Part shown: in pieces, positions 18,164 to 27,008 of the stretch
How positions within the stretch are numbered: position 1 is the first letter of the stretch
How the letters are laid out: every line of letters begins with the position of its first letter
Assembly: GCA_910583965.1 (NCBI GenBank)
Contig: CAJUAE010000008.1
Location: forward strand, 9,787 to 73,786
From: an uncultured Lachnospiraceae bacterium
GTDB lineage: Bacteria; Bacillota; Clostridia; Lachnospirales; Lachnospiraceae
Reading direction: 5' to 3'
Length of the DNA: 64,000 nucleotides
The notes under the pieces: generated by a model
The model's database searches: none
Told to the model about the DNA's origin: nothing
The model's input: only the letters and a program-made list of their open reading frames with translations
Translations under genes and position numbers: made by a program

Positions 18164-19282
18164 ATGAAAAAAACAAAAAGTAGAATATATGTTTGCCATA
18201 CTTTCTATCATGTGTATGTGGCAATCTTAAAAGAAATGAAATTGGTAAGACAGACGCCAGTCAATCAGTACCAGAAAGCGGATATCGCGTTGAGCTCCAT
18301 ATCAACAGACTTTGAGCACTTAGGGGACAGGCTTGTAAAGACAAAAATTTTTCATGAAGTTATTGCATTGGATGAAAAACGGGAGGATTTTTTTCCAGAA
18401 CTTGCAAAATATAGGAAAAACTATCGTAATTTGTTAAAACATATGATAAATCGCATTATTTTTACAAAGAAACTTGCAAAGTGTGAGATTCCATATATGC
18501 AGGTGATTGATTTTAAGGCATATGAAGATATCTATGTGTTTTGTGATAGCGACCCAATTGGATACTATCTAAATTACAAGCGTATTTATTATCACGCGGT
18601 GGAAGATGGGTTGGACTGTCTTAAAAATTTAGATGATGCCTATGTTGCAAATCATGGACATTTTCGCCTTAAGACTTGGTTTTCTCGTCTCAATCTTATA
18701 TTTATTATGAACGGATGGGGAAAATATTGTATTGACATGGAAATTAATGACAGGAGTGTTGTGCCTACTGACTGTCCACGGTTTGTAGAGGAGCCAAGAA
18801 AACCTTTAGAGTTGGCGTTGACTTCAGAACAGAAAAAGTTGATGATTCAGGCGTTTATTGCAGATGCAGAGAACTTGATGAAGCAGCTAAAGCCGTCTCG
18901 GGAAGGTGAGGAGTTTGCCTGTTTTCTGACAGAACCGCATCCAGTTGATGTGGAGGCGCGAAAGAAAGTTTGTGTAGATGTGATTGCGCAATATTGTAAA
19001 GGATATCGGGTACTGATAAAACCGCATCCAAGAGATACGATTGACTATGAGATGCTCTGCCCAGACGCAGTAGTGCTTCGCGGACGGTTTCCAGTGGAAG
19101 TTCTTAATTTTTTTGAGGGACTTCGCATTAAGAGGGCAGTCTCTATTGTGACAACAGCGCTTAACAATATGGATTTTGTGGAGGAGAAAATAAATCTTGG
19201 CGCATCTTTTTGGGATGCATATGAGGACCCTGAAAAACATGCATACAACAAAAAGGCGGGGCTTACAATGGCTGACAAATAA
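18164..19282 (+). CDS. GT52/sialyltransferase-like protein, candidate nonulosonate transferase
   Basis: The 372-residue protein has the two short motifs shared by bacterial GT52/GT38 sialyl- and polysialyltransferases: an acidic pair plus glycine (EDGLDC, near residue 147) and an HP motif (LIKPHPRD, near residue 286), then TTALNNMDFVE. These enzymes use CMP-sugars. Since a complete CMP-pseudaminic acid pathway is encoded at 25991-33331, I infer that this enzyme attaches pseudaminic acid or a derivative. Family membership is from motifs only; the donor is inference. A hairpin terminator follows. Confidence 0.68.
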   Translation: MKKTKSRIYVCHTFYHVYVAILKEMKLVRQTPVNQYQKADIALSSISTDFEHLGDRLVKTKIFHEVIALDEKREDFFPELAKYRKNYRNLLKHMINRIIFTKKLAKCEIPYMQVIDFKAYEDIYVFCDSDPIGYYLNYKRIYYHAVEDGLDCLKNLDDAYVANHGHFRLKTWFSRLNLIFIMNGWGKYCIDMEINDRSVVPTDCPRFVEEPRKPLELALTSEQKKLMIQAFIADAENLMKQLKPSREGEEFACFLTEPHPVDVEARKKVCVDVIAQYCKGYRVLIKPHPRDTIDYEMLCPDAVVLRGRFPVEVLNFFEGLRIKRAVSIVTTALNNMDFVEEKINLGASFWDAYEDPEKHAYNKKAGLTMADK

Positions 19283-19286
19283 AAAT

Positions 19287-19328
19287 GGTTCGGAGTACAG
19301 AGTGTGATTTGTGTTCCGAACTATTTTT
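19287..19328 (+). terminator. Terminator after the GT52-like gene
   Basis: Stem GTTCGGA (19288-19294) with TCCGAAC (19315-19321), then TATTTTTG. It lies 5 nt past the stop codon and ends the block that starts at 14754. Confidence 0.75.
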
Positions 19329-19577
19329 GTTTCTGTGCCCGGATAGAGAAAGGTAATCTGTAGCGAATTCCTCAAAATAACTTTTGAGTGGGTTGTGTTT
19401 ATGGACAATATGACATATACTATATTTTAGGAATTGTAGCGATATTACAGGTATGCAAATGGGTTATCGTTATATGTCCGTCAAATGGGATTTTCCGTTG
19501 CAATAGCATTCTTGCACGTTACAATTCTTTTGAGCGACACGAATAAAAATATAAGAATGAGAAAGGTTGAAGTATTT

Positions 19578-21317
19578 GTGTTAAAAATATTAAAGAAGAT
19601 TCATATATTGATGGATCAAAAACAAAAGAGTGCTATGGTGCGTCTTTTTGTAATGATGATGATTTCGGCAGGGCTTGAAACGGGGGCTGTGATGATGGTG
19701 ATGGCTGTAGTACAGCTTATTTTAGACCCAGTGGCACTTGAGCAAGGAGAGACCTATCAGAAAATTAGCAGTGTGTTTCACTTGCAAAATACCATACAGT
19801 TTTCTGTGTTTGCGATTGTATTTTTAATTTTGTTATATATAGCGAAAAACAGTTTTCAATTTTTCTTTCAGAGAAGTCTGTATCGTTTTATTTACAGCAA
19901 TCAGTTTAAGACCGCCTCAAGTTTGATGAAAAATTTTGTGCGGCGCGAGTATGAATATTATTTAAATGCAGAGACATCTGTAATTCAACGAAGTATTACA
20001 GCGGATGTCAGCAACATGTATGCGTTGATTATGGCTGTCTTGCAGATTGCTTCCGAGGTGATTGTCGCTGTATTTCTTGTGTTTGCACTTGCCATGCAAG
20101 ATCCTGTGATGACAGTGGTCATTGCAGTATTGTTGGTGTTAACTCTGGTTGTAATCAAAAAGATTGTCAAGCCGATTATGAACCGCACTGGAAAAGAAAA
20201 CCAGGATTATGGCGCATCCATGTTTGCATGGATTTCCCAGACAGTACAGGGCATTAAGGAAATTAAAGTCGCAGGACGTGAGCAATACTTTATCAAAGAA
20301 TATTGTAAGGTTGGCGAGGGATATGTGAAGGCAATGGAGCGATTTAGCTTGTTTAACAATTCCCCGAAGCTTTTAATTGAAACCGTATGTATGGCAGGAT
20401 TACTTGGCTATATAATGGTGCTGATTGTGGCAGGGGCAAATGTGTCTAGTATGGTATCATTGTTTGCAGCATTTGGAATTGCTGCGATGCGTCTGCTTCC
20501 GGCTGCAAGTCGTATCAACAATCAAATAACAAGTATGGCTTTTAATGAGCCGTTTTTCTTTAATGTGAGTGACAATCTTGTTGAGGAGACAGACGAGGAA
20601 CATACTGATATTTCCTATGCGGTGGTTGCAAAAGAGAAGCTGCCAGTCACAAGCGCAGTGAAATTGTCTAACATCACCTATCACTATCCCAATTCGGACA
20701 AGCTTATTTTTGACCACGCGACAGTTTCGTTTCCAATTGGTAAATCGATTGGAGTGGTAGGTGCAAGCGGAGCAGGAAAGACAACAATTATTGATATTTT
20801 ACTTGGACTTTTAAAGTTGCAAGAGGGAAAAGTTTTGGCAGATGATGTGGATATTCAAGAACACTATCGCGAGTGGCTTGCCAATGTAGGCTATATTCCA
20901 CAGATGATTTTTTTGTTAGATGCGGATATTAGAAAAAATGTTGCATTTGGGATCCCAGAGGAGGAGATTGACGAGGAGAAATTGTGGCATGCGCTTAGAG
21001 AGGCACAGCTTGATACTTTTGTAAAGGCATTGCCAGACGGAGTCAACACGGGTATTGGAGAGCGTGGCATTCGGCTTTCTGGTGGGCAGCGTCAGCGAAT
21101 TGGTATTGCGCGGGCATTGTACAATGACCCAGAGGTATTGATTCTTGACGAGGCGACTTCAGCGCTTGACAATGACACAGAAGCAGCAATTATGGAGTCT
21201 ATCAATCGATTACACGGTAAAAAAACACTTGTTATTATAGCGCATCGACTACAGACAATCGAGAAATGTGATATGGTATTTCGCGTGGAAGAAGGCAGAA
21301 TTGTAAAAGAGCGCTAA
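19578..21317 (+). CDS. ABC transporter, PglK/MsbA-type flippase
   Basis: Fused membrane/ATPase half-transporter, 579 residues with six membrane segments and a C-terminal nucleotide-binding domain: Walker A GASGAGKTT near residue 396, signature LSGGQRQRIGIARAL near 499 and Walker B EVLILDEATSALD near 520, then the switch histidine in IAHRL. All catalytic parts are intact. Size and layout match PglK, which flips lipid-linked oligosaccharide, and no Wzx-type flippase was seen in the window, so I infer flipping of an undecaprenyl-linked glycan. GTG 19578 has GAAAGG 11 nt upstream; ATG 19557 has no ribosome site. Confidence 0.9.
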   Translation: MLKILKKIHILMDQKQKSAMVRLFVMMMISAGLETGAVMMVMAVVQLILDPVALEQGETYQKISSVFHLQNTIQFSVFAIVFLILLYIAKNSFQFFFQRSLYRFIYSNQFKTASSLMKNFVRREYEYYLNAETSVIQRSITADVSNMYALIMAVLQIASEVIVAVFLVFALAMQDPVMTVVIAVLLVLTLVVIKKIVKPIMNRTGKENQDYGASMFAWISQTVQGIKEIKVAGREQYFIKEYCKVGEGYVKAMERFSLFNNSPKLLIETVCMAGLLGYIMVLIVAGANVSSMVSLFAAFGIAAMRLLPAASRINNQITSMAFNEPFFFNVSDNLVEETDEEHTDISYAVVAKEKLPVTSAVKLSNITYHYPNSDKLIFDHATVSFPIGKSIGVVGASGAGKTTIIDILLGLLKLQEGKVLADDVDIQEHYREWLANVGYIPQMIFLLDADIRKNVAFGIPEEEIDEEKLWHALREAQLDTFVKALPDGVNTGIGERGIRLSGGQRQRIGIARALYNDPEVLILDEATSALDNDTEAAIMESINRLHGKKTLVIIAHRLQTIEKCDMVFRVEEGRIVKER

Positions 21318-21369
21318 TGTAGGTGAACTGATTGGCGGTGTCAAATCTTGAAAGGAAGTGGGGATTAGA

Positions 21370-22398
21370 ATGAAGCTTAGTATTGTAGTACCTGTTTATA
21401 ATATGGCAGCGGATAACAAACTGAAATATTGTTTAGATTCGCTGATTGCGCAGTCAATTGCAGATTATGAGATTATTGCGGTTGACGATGCCTCTACAGA
21501 TGAGTCGATGGAAATTCTAAGAGAGTATGAATCAAATTACCCATGGAAATTCAAGATTGTTCAGTCCTATGAGAATCAAAAACAGGGCGGTGCACGCAAT
21601 AGAGGAATTGAAGTAGCGCGTGGCAAATGGATTGGATTTGTTGACTCTGATGATTGGGTTGCTCCAGATATGTATAAAAAGCTGATTAAAAAAGCAGAGA
21701 AAACTGGAGCGGATGTTGTGGGCTGTGACTATTGTATGGTGGATTCTCACACTATGGAAGTCGGGAAACTAATGCCAAATAACACAATGGACCAGACAGG
21801 AATTTTGGACCGTGAACGGTACAAAAAACTTGTTATAAATCCCGGTAGTATGGTGATTAAGATTTATTTGAAATCTGTGATTGACACTTATCAGTTGCGT
21901 TTTCCAGAAAATACATTCTATGAAGACAACTGTGCTTCGCCAATTTGGATGTTACATTTTACGCACTTTGAAAAAATTGAAGAACCACTTTACTACTATT
22001 ATCAACACGATTTGTCTACTGTGCATGAAATTAGCCAAGAGAAGTGTGAGATGCGGCTTTTGATGGGAGAGAAGCTGATTGAGGAAGCGCGCAGATATAA
22101 TATCTATAAGCCATACAGACAAGAATTTGAGTTTGCTTTTTCAAAGTTGTATTATATGAATACACTTTTTACTTATATGCTAGGCGTGAAGAAGCCAAAA
22201 GTTCGCTTTTTAAAACAGATTGCGGAAGGGATACGACAAGAATTTCCTGATTTTCAGGAAAATATTTATTATCAGAATGCATTTGATGCGGAGCAGAAAA
22301 AACTTGCGGCAATGCATATGGAGTCCCCATTAAAATTTAAGTTATATTTTCAACTGCTTTGGTTTTACCGGCGCAAAATACGTCATATTCAAGGATAG
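21370..22398 (+). CDS. GT2 family glycosyltransferase
   Basis: A 342-residue GT-A transferase of the EpsJ/CgeD-like group: MKLSIVVPVYNMA, IIAVDDASTDES, QGGARNRGIEVARG and FVDSDDWV in order, then a long C-terminal part with FYEDNCASPIWML. ATG 21370 chosen because AAAGGAAG ends 12 nt upstream; the GTG at 21358 touches that site. It follows the ABC flippase by 52 nt and probably shares its transcript. Confidence 0.87.
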   Translation: MKLSIVVPVYNMAADNKLKYCLDSLIAQSIADYEIIAVDDASTDESMEILREYESNYPWKFKIVQSYENQKQGGARNRGIEVARGKWIGFVDSDDWVAPDMYKKLIKKAEKTGADVVGCDYCMVDSHTMEVGKLMPNNTMDQTGILDRERYKKLVINPGSMVIKIYLKSVIDTYQLRFPENTFYEDNCASPIWMLHFTHFEKIEEPLYYYYQHDLSTVHEISQEKCEMRLLMGEKLIEEARRYNIYKPYRQEFEFAFSKLYYMNTLFTYMLGVKKPKVRFLKQIAEGIRQEFPDFQENIYYQNAFDAEQKKLAAMHMESPLKFKLYFQLLWFYRRKIRHIQG

Positions 22399-22543
22399 TT
22401 CTATTACTTTTCACAGGTCTGAAATGTGCTGTGCATTTTGTGAGAACAGGATTTAGGGGTAAGGAGCGATTTTGTGTAGCAAAATTTTCTATATTATCCT
22501 GAATGGATGAAGACCTTCTAAATTATGAATAGTAGTATTGTTC

Positions 22544-22584
22544 TTGATTGGAGTGTCGCTAAAGCGGCGCGTGGGAGTTAGAGG
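22544..22584 (+). repeat. Hairpin cassette copy before the MBOAT gene
   Basis: TTGATTGGAG, stem GTCGCTAAAGCGGC, then GTGGGAGTTAGAGG. It matches the end of the 14594-14721 cassettes and its last bases (AGAGG) act as the ribosome site of the gene that starts at 22588. Further upstream, 22404-22450 carries TTACTTTTCACA and GTGCATTTTGTG, like the start of the 150-bp repeat. Confidence 0.65.
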
Positions 22585-22587
22585 AAT

Positions 22588-24087
22588 ATGCAATTTACTT
22601 CATTTGAATTTTTAATTTTTTTTCCAGTGGTAGTTTTGCTGTATTATGGGATACCTAAAAGATTACAACAGTTGTGGCTGTTGCTTGCGAGCTATTATTT
22701 CTATATGAGCTGGAATGCAAAATATGGAATTTTAATACTTGCCTCCACAGTAATTACATATTTGTGTGCCCTTGTTATGGGGCGGATTCAAGCAAAAGGG
22801 GTACAAAGCAAAACAAAGTGTAGTGTTATTTTGATAGTGGCGATTGTAAGTAATATGGCGCTACTTGTATTTTTTAAATATTTTTATTTTCTGCATGACA
22901 CCATTGCGACAGTATGTTCTGTATTTGGTGTAAAGATGGGAACGCCTAGTTTGGAGATTGTTCTCCCTGTCGGAATTTCATTCTATACATTTCAGGCATT
23001 GGGATACACAATTGATGTGTATCGCGGGACAGTAAAAGCAGAGAGAAACTTTATAAGGTATGCACTGTTTGTATCATTTTTTCCACAGTTGGTTGCAGGA
23101 CCAATCGAGCGCAGCAAAAATTTATTATGGCAGATTGAGAAAATGAAATATCAGAGAATGTGGAGTTTTGATAAAATAACGCGAGGATTGCTCTTAATGC
23201 TCTGGGGATTTTTTATGAAAATGGTCATTGCAGACCGCGCAGCAGTGTTGGTCAACCAAGTATTTGACATGTATTATTTATTTGGTGGCGTGGCGCTTCT
23301 AATAGCCAGTGTATTATTTGCAGTACAGATTTATTGTGATTTTGCAAGTTATTCTACAATCGCGATGGGCGCTGCTAAGATTCTTGGAATTGAGCTTATG
23401 GTAAACTTTGAAGCACCTTTTTTCTCCACAAGTATTCGGGAATTGTGGCGGCGCTGGCATGTTTCGTTAAGCTCGTGGTTTCGCGATTACCTTTATATTC
23501 CAATGGGAGGAAGTCACTGTTCAAAAATACGTAAATATTTTAATACCATGATAACTTTTTTGGCGAGTGGATTTTGGCATGGCGCAAGTTGGCATTTTGT
23601 CGTGTGGGGCGCAATACAAGGAATTTATATTATTGTTGAGGATTTGTTGGAACCACTATGGAAATGGTTCGACTGTGTTTTTCATATACGCTGGAAAACG
23701 CTTGTCTGTCAGTTTTGCCGTGGCATCTGCACTTTTTTGCTGTTTGCGTTTTCTTTTGTGTTTTTCCGTGCAGATTCAGTAAAAGATGCAATATATTACC
23801 TACAAAGAATATTTCAGAATTTTGATGTCTGGTCGCTGTTTGATGAATCCATATTTTATCTAGGATTGGACAGAAAAGAAATGAGCGTACTGTTGTTTGG
23901 TATTTTGATTTTGTTAATTGTAGATGCTTGTTATGCGAAAAAGAGAATGCTGTTTGATATGCTTGTAAAAGAGCAATGTCTTATAGTGCAGTATGTGATA
24001 GTGGCGATTTTGCTCGTGATGGTCCTTGTATTTGGTGTGTACGGAGAAGGATATGATGCGTCACAGTTTATATATTTCCAATTTTAA
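22588..24087 (+). CDS. MBOAT family O-acyltransferase (AlgI/DltB-like)
   Basis: Polytopic membrane O-acyltransferase, 499 residues with about eleven hydrophobic segments. The N-terminal SFEFLIFFPVV, the PVGISFYTFQALGYTIDVYRG block, PQLVAGPIER and the catalytic-histidine region FWHGASWHFVVWG (His near 330 and 336) are all family hallmarks. Such proteins pass acyl groups across the membrane for O-acetylation of extracellular glycans. Its partner is the SGNH-like protein encoded next, an arrangement seen for AlgI with AlgJ/AlgX and DltB with DltD. Confidence 0.92.
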   Translation: MQFTSFEFLIFFPVVVLLYYGIPKRLQQLWLLLASYYFYMSWNAKYGILILASTVITYLCALVMGRIQAKGVQSKTKCSVILIVAIVSNMALLVFFKYFYFLHDTIATVCSVFGVKMGTPSLEIVLPVGISFYTFQALGYTIDVYRGTVKAERNFIRYALFVSFFPQLVAGPIERSKNLLWQIEKMKYQRMWSFDKITRGLLLMLWGFFMKMVIADRAAVLVNQVFDMYYLFGGVALLIASVLFAVQIYCDFASYSTIAMGAAKILGIELMVNFEAPFFSTSIRELWRRWHVSLSSWFRDYLYIPMGGSHCSKIRKYFNTMITFLASGFWHGASWHFVVWGAIQGIYIIVEDLLEPLWKWFDCVFHIRWKTLVCQFCRGICTFLLFAFSFVFFRADSVKDAIYYLQRIFQNFDVWSLFDESIFYLGLDRKEMSVLLFGILILLIVDACYAKKRMLFDMLVKEQCLIVQYVIVAILLVMVLVFGVYGEGYDASQFIYFQF

Positions 24088-24110
24088 TTATATCAGATGT
24101 GGTATGACTC

Positions 24111-24224
24111 CCGCCTCTATAGGCGGCGAGCTGTTTATGCACACGCCGATGCAGAGGAAATATGCCACTAAAGTGGCGCATAGGCGGCGCAACGAGTAGA
24201 GAGAAGATGAATCTTCTCTACTCG
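24111..24224 (+). repeat. Composite hairpin element
   Basis: Three stem-loops in a row: CCGCCT-CTAT-AGGCGG (24113-24128), GCCAC-TAAA-GTGGC (24164-24177) and the GAGTAG stem-loop (24193-24224, 14-bp arms with a 2-nt bulge) followed by GATTTTG. Positions 24151-24180 match 63873-63902 in 26 of 30 bases, and both copies then lead into a GAGTAG stem-loop. Two further hairpins follow at 24299-24312 and 24312-24330 (AGAACGCC-GAT-GGCGTTCT). No gene is apparent between 24088 and 24389 even though one frame stays open. Confidence 0.75.
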
Positions 24225-24389
24225 ATTTTGTATCAGTGGCGGGATTCAATCCCCCATCTGTTATGCCTCCGGCGGATTGCAGAAGCGCGCAGAAGAAATC
24301 GCTTCGCAGCGAGAACGCCGATGGCGTTCTTGAATAAAATCAGGTACAAAGAAATTTTGAAAGTTTGTTATCGATTACAGGAGGCGGTA

Positions 24390-25754
24390 ATGACAAGAAA
24401 AGCAATAATCACCCGTTTGATCGCTGTTGTTAGTTTTTTTATGTTGATTTGTTTTGTGCTGACAGTTGCCAGTAAAATTGTGTGTGCCAAATTTATTGGA
24501 GATTCTACAAGCATTGTAAACGGTTTCTATGCAGAAAAAAAGAATGATATCGATGTGATTGTAATAGGCAGCAGCAATAGTTTCTGCACAGTAGACCCAA
24601 TTGTATTATATGAGGAGTATGGGATAGCCGCGTATGATTTTGGCAGTTCGTCACAGCCTATGAATCTTTCGGTGCTCTATTTAAAAGAAGCGTTTCGGCG
24701 CCAAAAACCTAAAGTGGTGGCGCTTGAAGTAAATATGATGGTGGGCGGTGGTCTTTATAATATTAGCGAGGCGGGACTTCGTTGGGGATTGACAGACATA
24801 CCACTCTCTATAGACAAGCTTCAATGTATTTACCAGTCGGTTGGCGCAGTCAATGCAGAATATTTTTCCTATGTTTTTCCTATGTTTCGCTATCACAGTC
24901 GATGGAAAGAGTTAACCAAGCTGGATTATACATATTTTGGTCAGGATAAGACAAACTATACTAAAGGTTATCTGGAAACACAGTCTGTATCGGAAACCGC
25001 AGTTACTTTGAATGAATATGATTATGATGGTGATGCGTGGATAGAGGAGGAAAATATCCATTATCTGGATGAGATTGTTCGTTTGTGTAAAAAGAACAAT
25101 GCAGAACTTCTATTGTTCAAGTCACCAAAGGAAAACTGGCATCGGTATGAGACAGAGGCGTTGCGAACGCTTGCAGATGCACGAGACGTGCGATTTGTAG
25201 ATTACAATGAACTTTTTTATAATGATGCACTAGAGCTTGACTTGGCAGCAGATTTTCGGGATGACGAGCATCTTAATGATTTTGGAGCTAGGAAAGTTAC
25301 AAGCCATCTGGGACAATATCTTAAAGAAAATTATGAGTTGCCAGACAGGAGAGCAGACGAAAAATCTAATGCTTGGGATATGGCGTGTACGTATCGAGAG
25401 CGAAAAGGATGGAAAGAGTATATGGCAGCCACATCAGCAAAAGAGTGTCTTGAGATGTTGCAAGAGGACAAAAATTTTATTCTTATAGTGACAGATACAA
25501 AAGCAAAAAAAGGTAAAGAGACACGCCAGTGGGTGTATGAGGACTGCAAAGTAGCGCTTGACATTACATGGAAAGAGGCAGGAGTCCGCCACAGAAAGAT
25601 TGGGGACAGTGCTTTAGTTCTTGCAAGAGTCAAAAATGTTTACCAAGTGCTTATTGACGAGGTAGACCATTATCAGATGGGAGGCAGATGGAATATTATT
25701 GTGTACGATAAAATTCTGAATCAGGTCACAGCAAGTCTTGTCTTTTCGGAATAA
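24390..25754 (+). CDS. Membrane-anchored SGNH-like protein, MBOAT partner
   Basis: One N-terminal membrane segment (about residues 10-32) and an extracytoplasmic domain of the DltD/AlgJ SGNH type: IGSSNSFCTVDP gives a GxS serine near residue 62, and DDEHLNDFGA near 290 supplies the Asp and His of the usual triad. Length 454. The ATG at 24390 follows AGGAGG by 5 nt; the open frame upstream is repeat sequence. With the preceding MBOAT gene it should form an O-acyl transfer system acting on a sugar outside the cell. The last 120 residues resemble no domain I know. Confidence 0.8.
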   Translation: MTRKAIITRLIAVVSFFMLICFVLTVASKIVCAKFIGDSTSIVNGFYAEKKNDIDVIVIGSSNSFCTVDPIVLYEEYGIAAYDFGSSSQPMNLSVLYLKEAFRRQKPKVVALEVNMMVGGGLYNISEAGLRWGLTDIPLSIDKLQCIYQSVGAVNAEYFSYVFPMFRYHSRWKELTKLDYTYFGQDKTNYTKGYLETQSVSETAVTLNEYDYDGDAWIEEENIHYLDEIVRLCKKNNAELLLFKSPKENWHRYETEALRTLADARDVRFVDYNELFYNDALELDLAADFRDDEHLNDFGARKVTSHLGQYLKENYELPDRRADEKSNAWDMACTYRERKGWKEYMAATSAKECLEMLQEDKNFILIVTDTKAKKGKETRQWVYEDCKVALDITWKEAGVRHRKIGDSALVLARVKNVYQVLIDEVDHYQMGGRWNIIVYDKILNQVTASLVFSE

Positions 25755-25778
25755 CAAATAAGAGCATATTGCTAAATT

Positions 25779-25807
25779 TTGACGGGATAGGAAAATTATG
25801 GTAGAAT
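25779..25807 (+). promoter_or_regulatory. Predicted sigma-A promoter of the pseudaminic acid operon
   Basis: TTGACG (25779-25784), 17-nt spacer, TAGAAT (25802-25807). Five of six bases fit each consensus box. It lies 184 nt upstream of pseB, leaving a long leader that holds GACTTT...AAAGTC and a GATGCTTGTAA string shared with the spacer before 33462. Confidence 0.7.
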
Positions 25808-25990
25808 AAAGAGGATTTGTTGCAGTTTAGCACAGGACTTTGCATTTGCTGTAAAGTCGGTCAAATTGTGTAGTGGTTAAAAACATCAAGCCATGGTGAC
25901 ATGATGAAGCGATTCTGTCTTGATGCTTGTAATGAGAAGCCAAAGGCTGAATTGTTACAAAGATTTTGTAAAAAACGGAGGAAATATACT

Positions 25991-26986
25991 ATGTTATTAG
26001 ATAATAAAACAATATTGATTACAGGCGGTACAGGTTCTTTTGGAAGATGTTTTACAGAGTATGTGCTGACACACTATAACCCAAAGAAAATTATAATTTA
26101 TTCACGAGATGAGTTTAAACAGTGGGTGATGGCGAATGATTTTGCACAATATAAAGAAAAACTGCGGTTTTTTATTGGTGATGTGCGGGATTATGAGCGT
26201 ATGAAACGCGCGTTTGAGGGCGTAGATTATGTGATTCATGCCGCGGCGCTTAAACAGGTGCCAGCATGTGAATACAATCCCAATGAGGCAATTAAAACGA
26301 ATGTCAATGGTGCACAGAATGTAATTGATGCAGCGCTCAACACAGGTGTTCAAAAGGTGGTTGCGCTGTCTACAGACAAGGCAGTTAATCCAGTCAATTT
26401 ATATGGGGGCACGAAACTGGTATCAGACAAATTGTTTATTGCTGCTAATGCTTACTGTGGCACAAAGGATTTGAACTTTTCGATTGTAAGATATGGAAAT
26501 GTAGCAGGCAGCCGTGGCTCAATTATACCACTTTTTCAAAAGTTAATTAACGAGGGTGCAAAAGAGCTTCCCATTACGGATTATCGCATGACACGATTTT
26601 GGATAAGTCTAACGCAGGGAGTTGAGCTTGTAATCAAGGCACTTGAGGAAGCAAAGGGCGGTGAGACATTTATCAGCAGGATTCCGTCTTTTAAGATTAC
26701 AGACCTTGCGGAAGCGATGGCACCTGGCATGAAAACTGTGGAAGTTGGTATTCGCCCCGGCGAGAAACTTCATGAGGTGATGATTACAGCAGAAGATTCC
26801 ATGACAACATACAAATATGAAAAGAATTTTATTATCTATCCACAGATGTTTTGGCAGGAGTCAAAGCGTCCAAATCCAAGCGGCACAAAAGTGGAGGAAG
26901 GTTTTTATTATTCTTCAGGAAACAATACAGAATGGCTCTCTGTGGAGCAGATTCGTACACTTTTAAAAACAGACCTTTATGAATAG
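25991..26986 (+). CDS. pseB: UDP-GlcNAc 4,6-dehydratase (inverting) PseB
   Basis: First enzyme of pseudaminic acid synthesis: dehydrates UDP-GlcNAc with inversion at C5. The 331-residue SDR protein has GGTGSFG (residues 12-18), HAAALKQVPACEYNP, STDKAVNPVNLYGGTK carrying Asp/Lys and Tyr137/Lys141, and GSIIPLFQKL, all typical of PseB and distinct from the membrane-bound PglF type at 44546. GGAGG sits 9 nt before ATG 25991. It opens an eight-gene operon ending with pseG. Confidence 0.95.
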   Translation: MLLDNKTILITGGTGSFGRCFTEYVLTHYNPKKIIIYSRDEFKQWVMANDFAQYKEKLRFFIGDVRDYERMKRAFEGVDYVIHAAALKQVPACEYNPNEAIKTNVNGAQNVIDAALNTGVQKVVALSTDKAVNPVNLYGGTKLVSDKLFIAANAYCGTKDLNFSIVRYGNVAGSRGSIIPLFQKLINEGAKELPITDYRMTRFWISLTQGVELVIKALEEAKGGETFISRIPSFKITDLAEAMAPGMKTVEVGIRPGEKLHEVMITAEDSMTTYKYEKNFIIYPQMFWQESKRPNPSGTKVEEGFYYSSGNNTEWLSVEQIRTLLKTDLYE

Positions 26987-27008
26987 AGAAAGGAACATTA
27001 TTATAAGA

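Noticed and set aside
19393..19421. TTGTGT, 17 nt, TATACT as promoter of the ABC flippase gene
   Set aside because: The -35 matches only three of six bases and the start is about 157 nt further on; too weak to list as a feature.
24162..24389. Open frame extending the SGNH-like gene upstream by 76 codons
   Set aside because: The stretch consists of hairpin repeats shared with other spacers, and AGGAGG lies 5 nt before the ATG at 24390.
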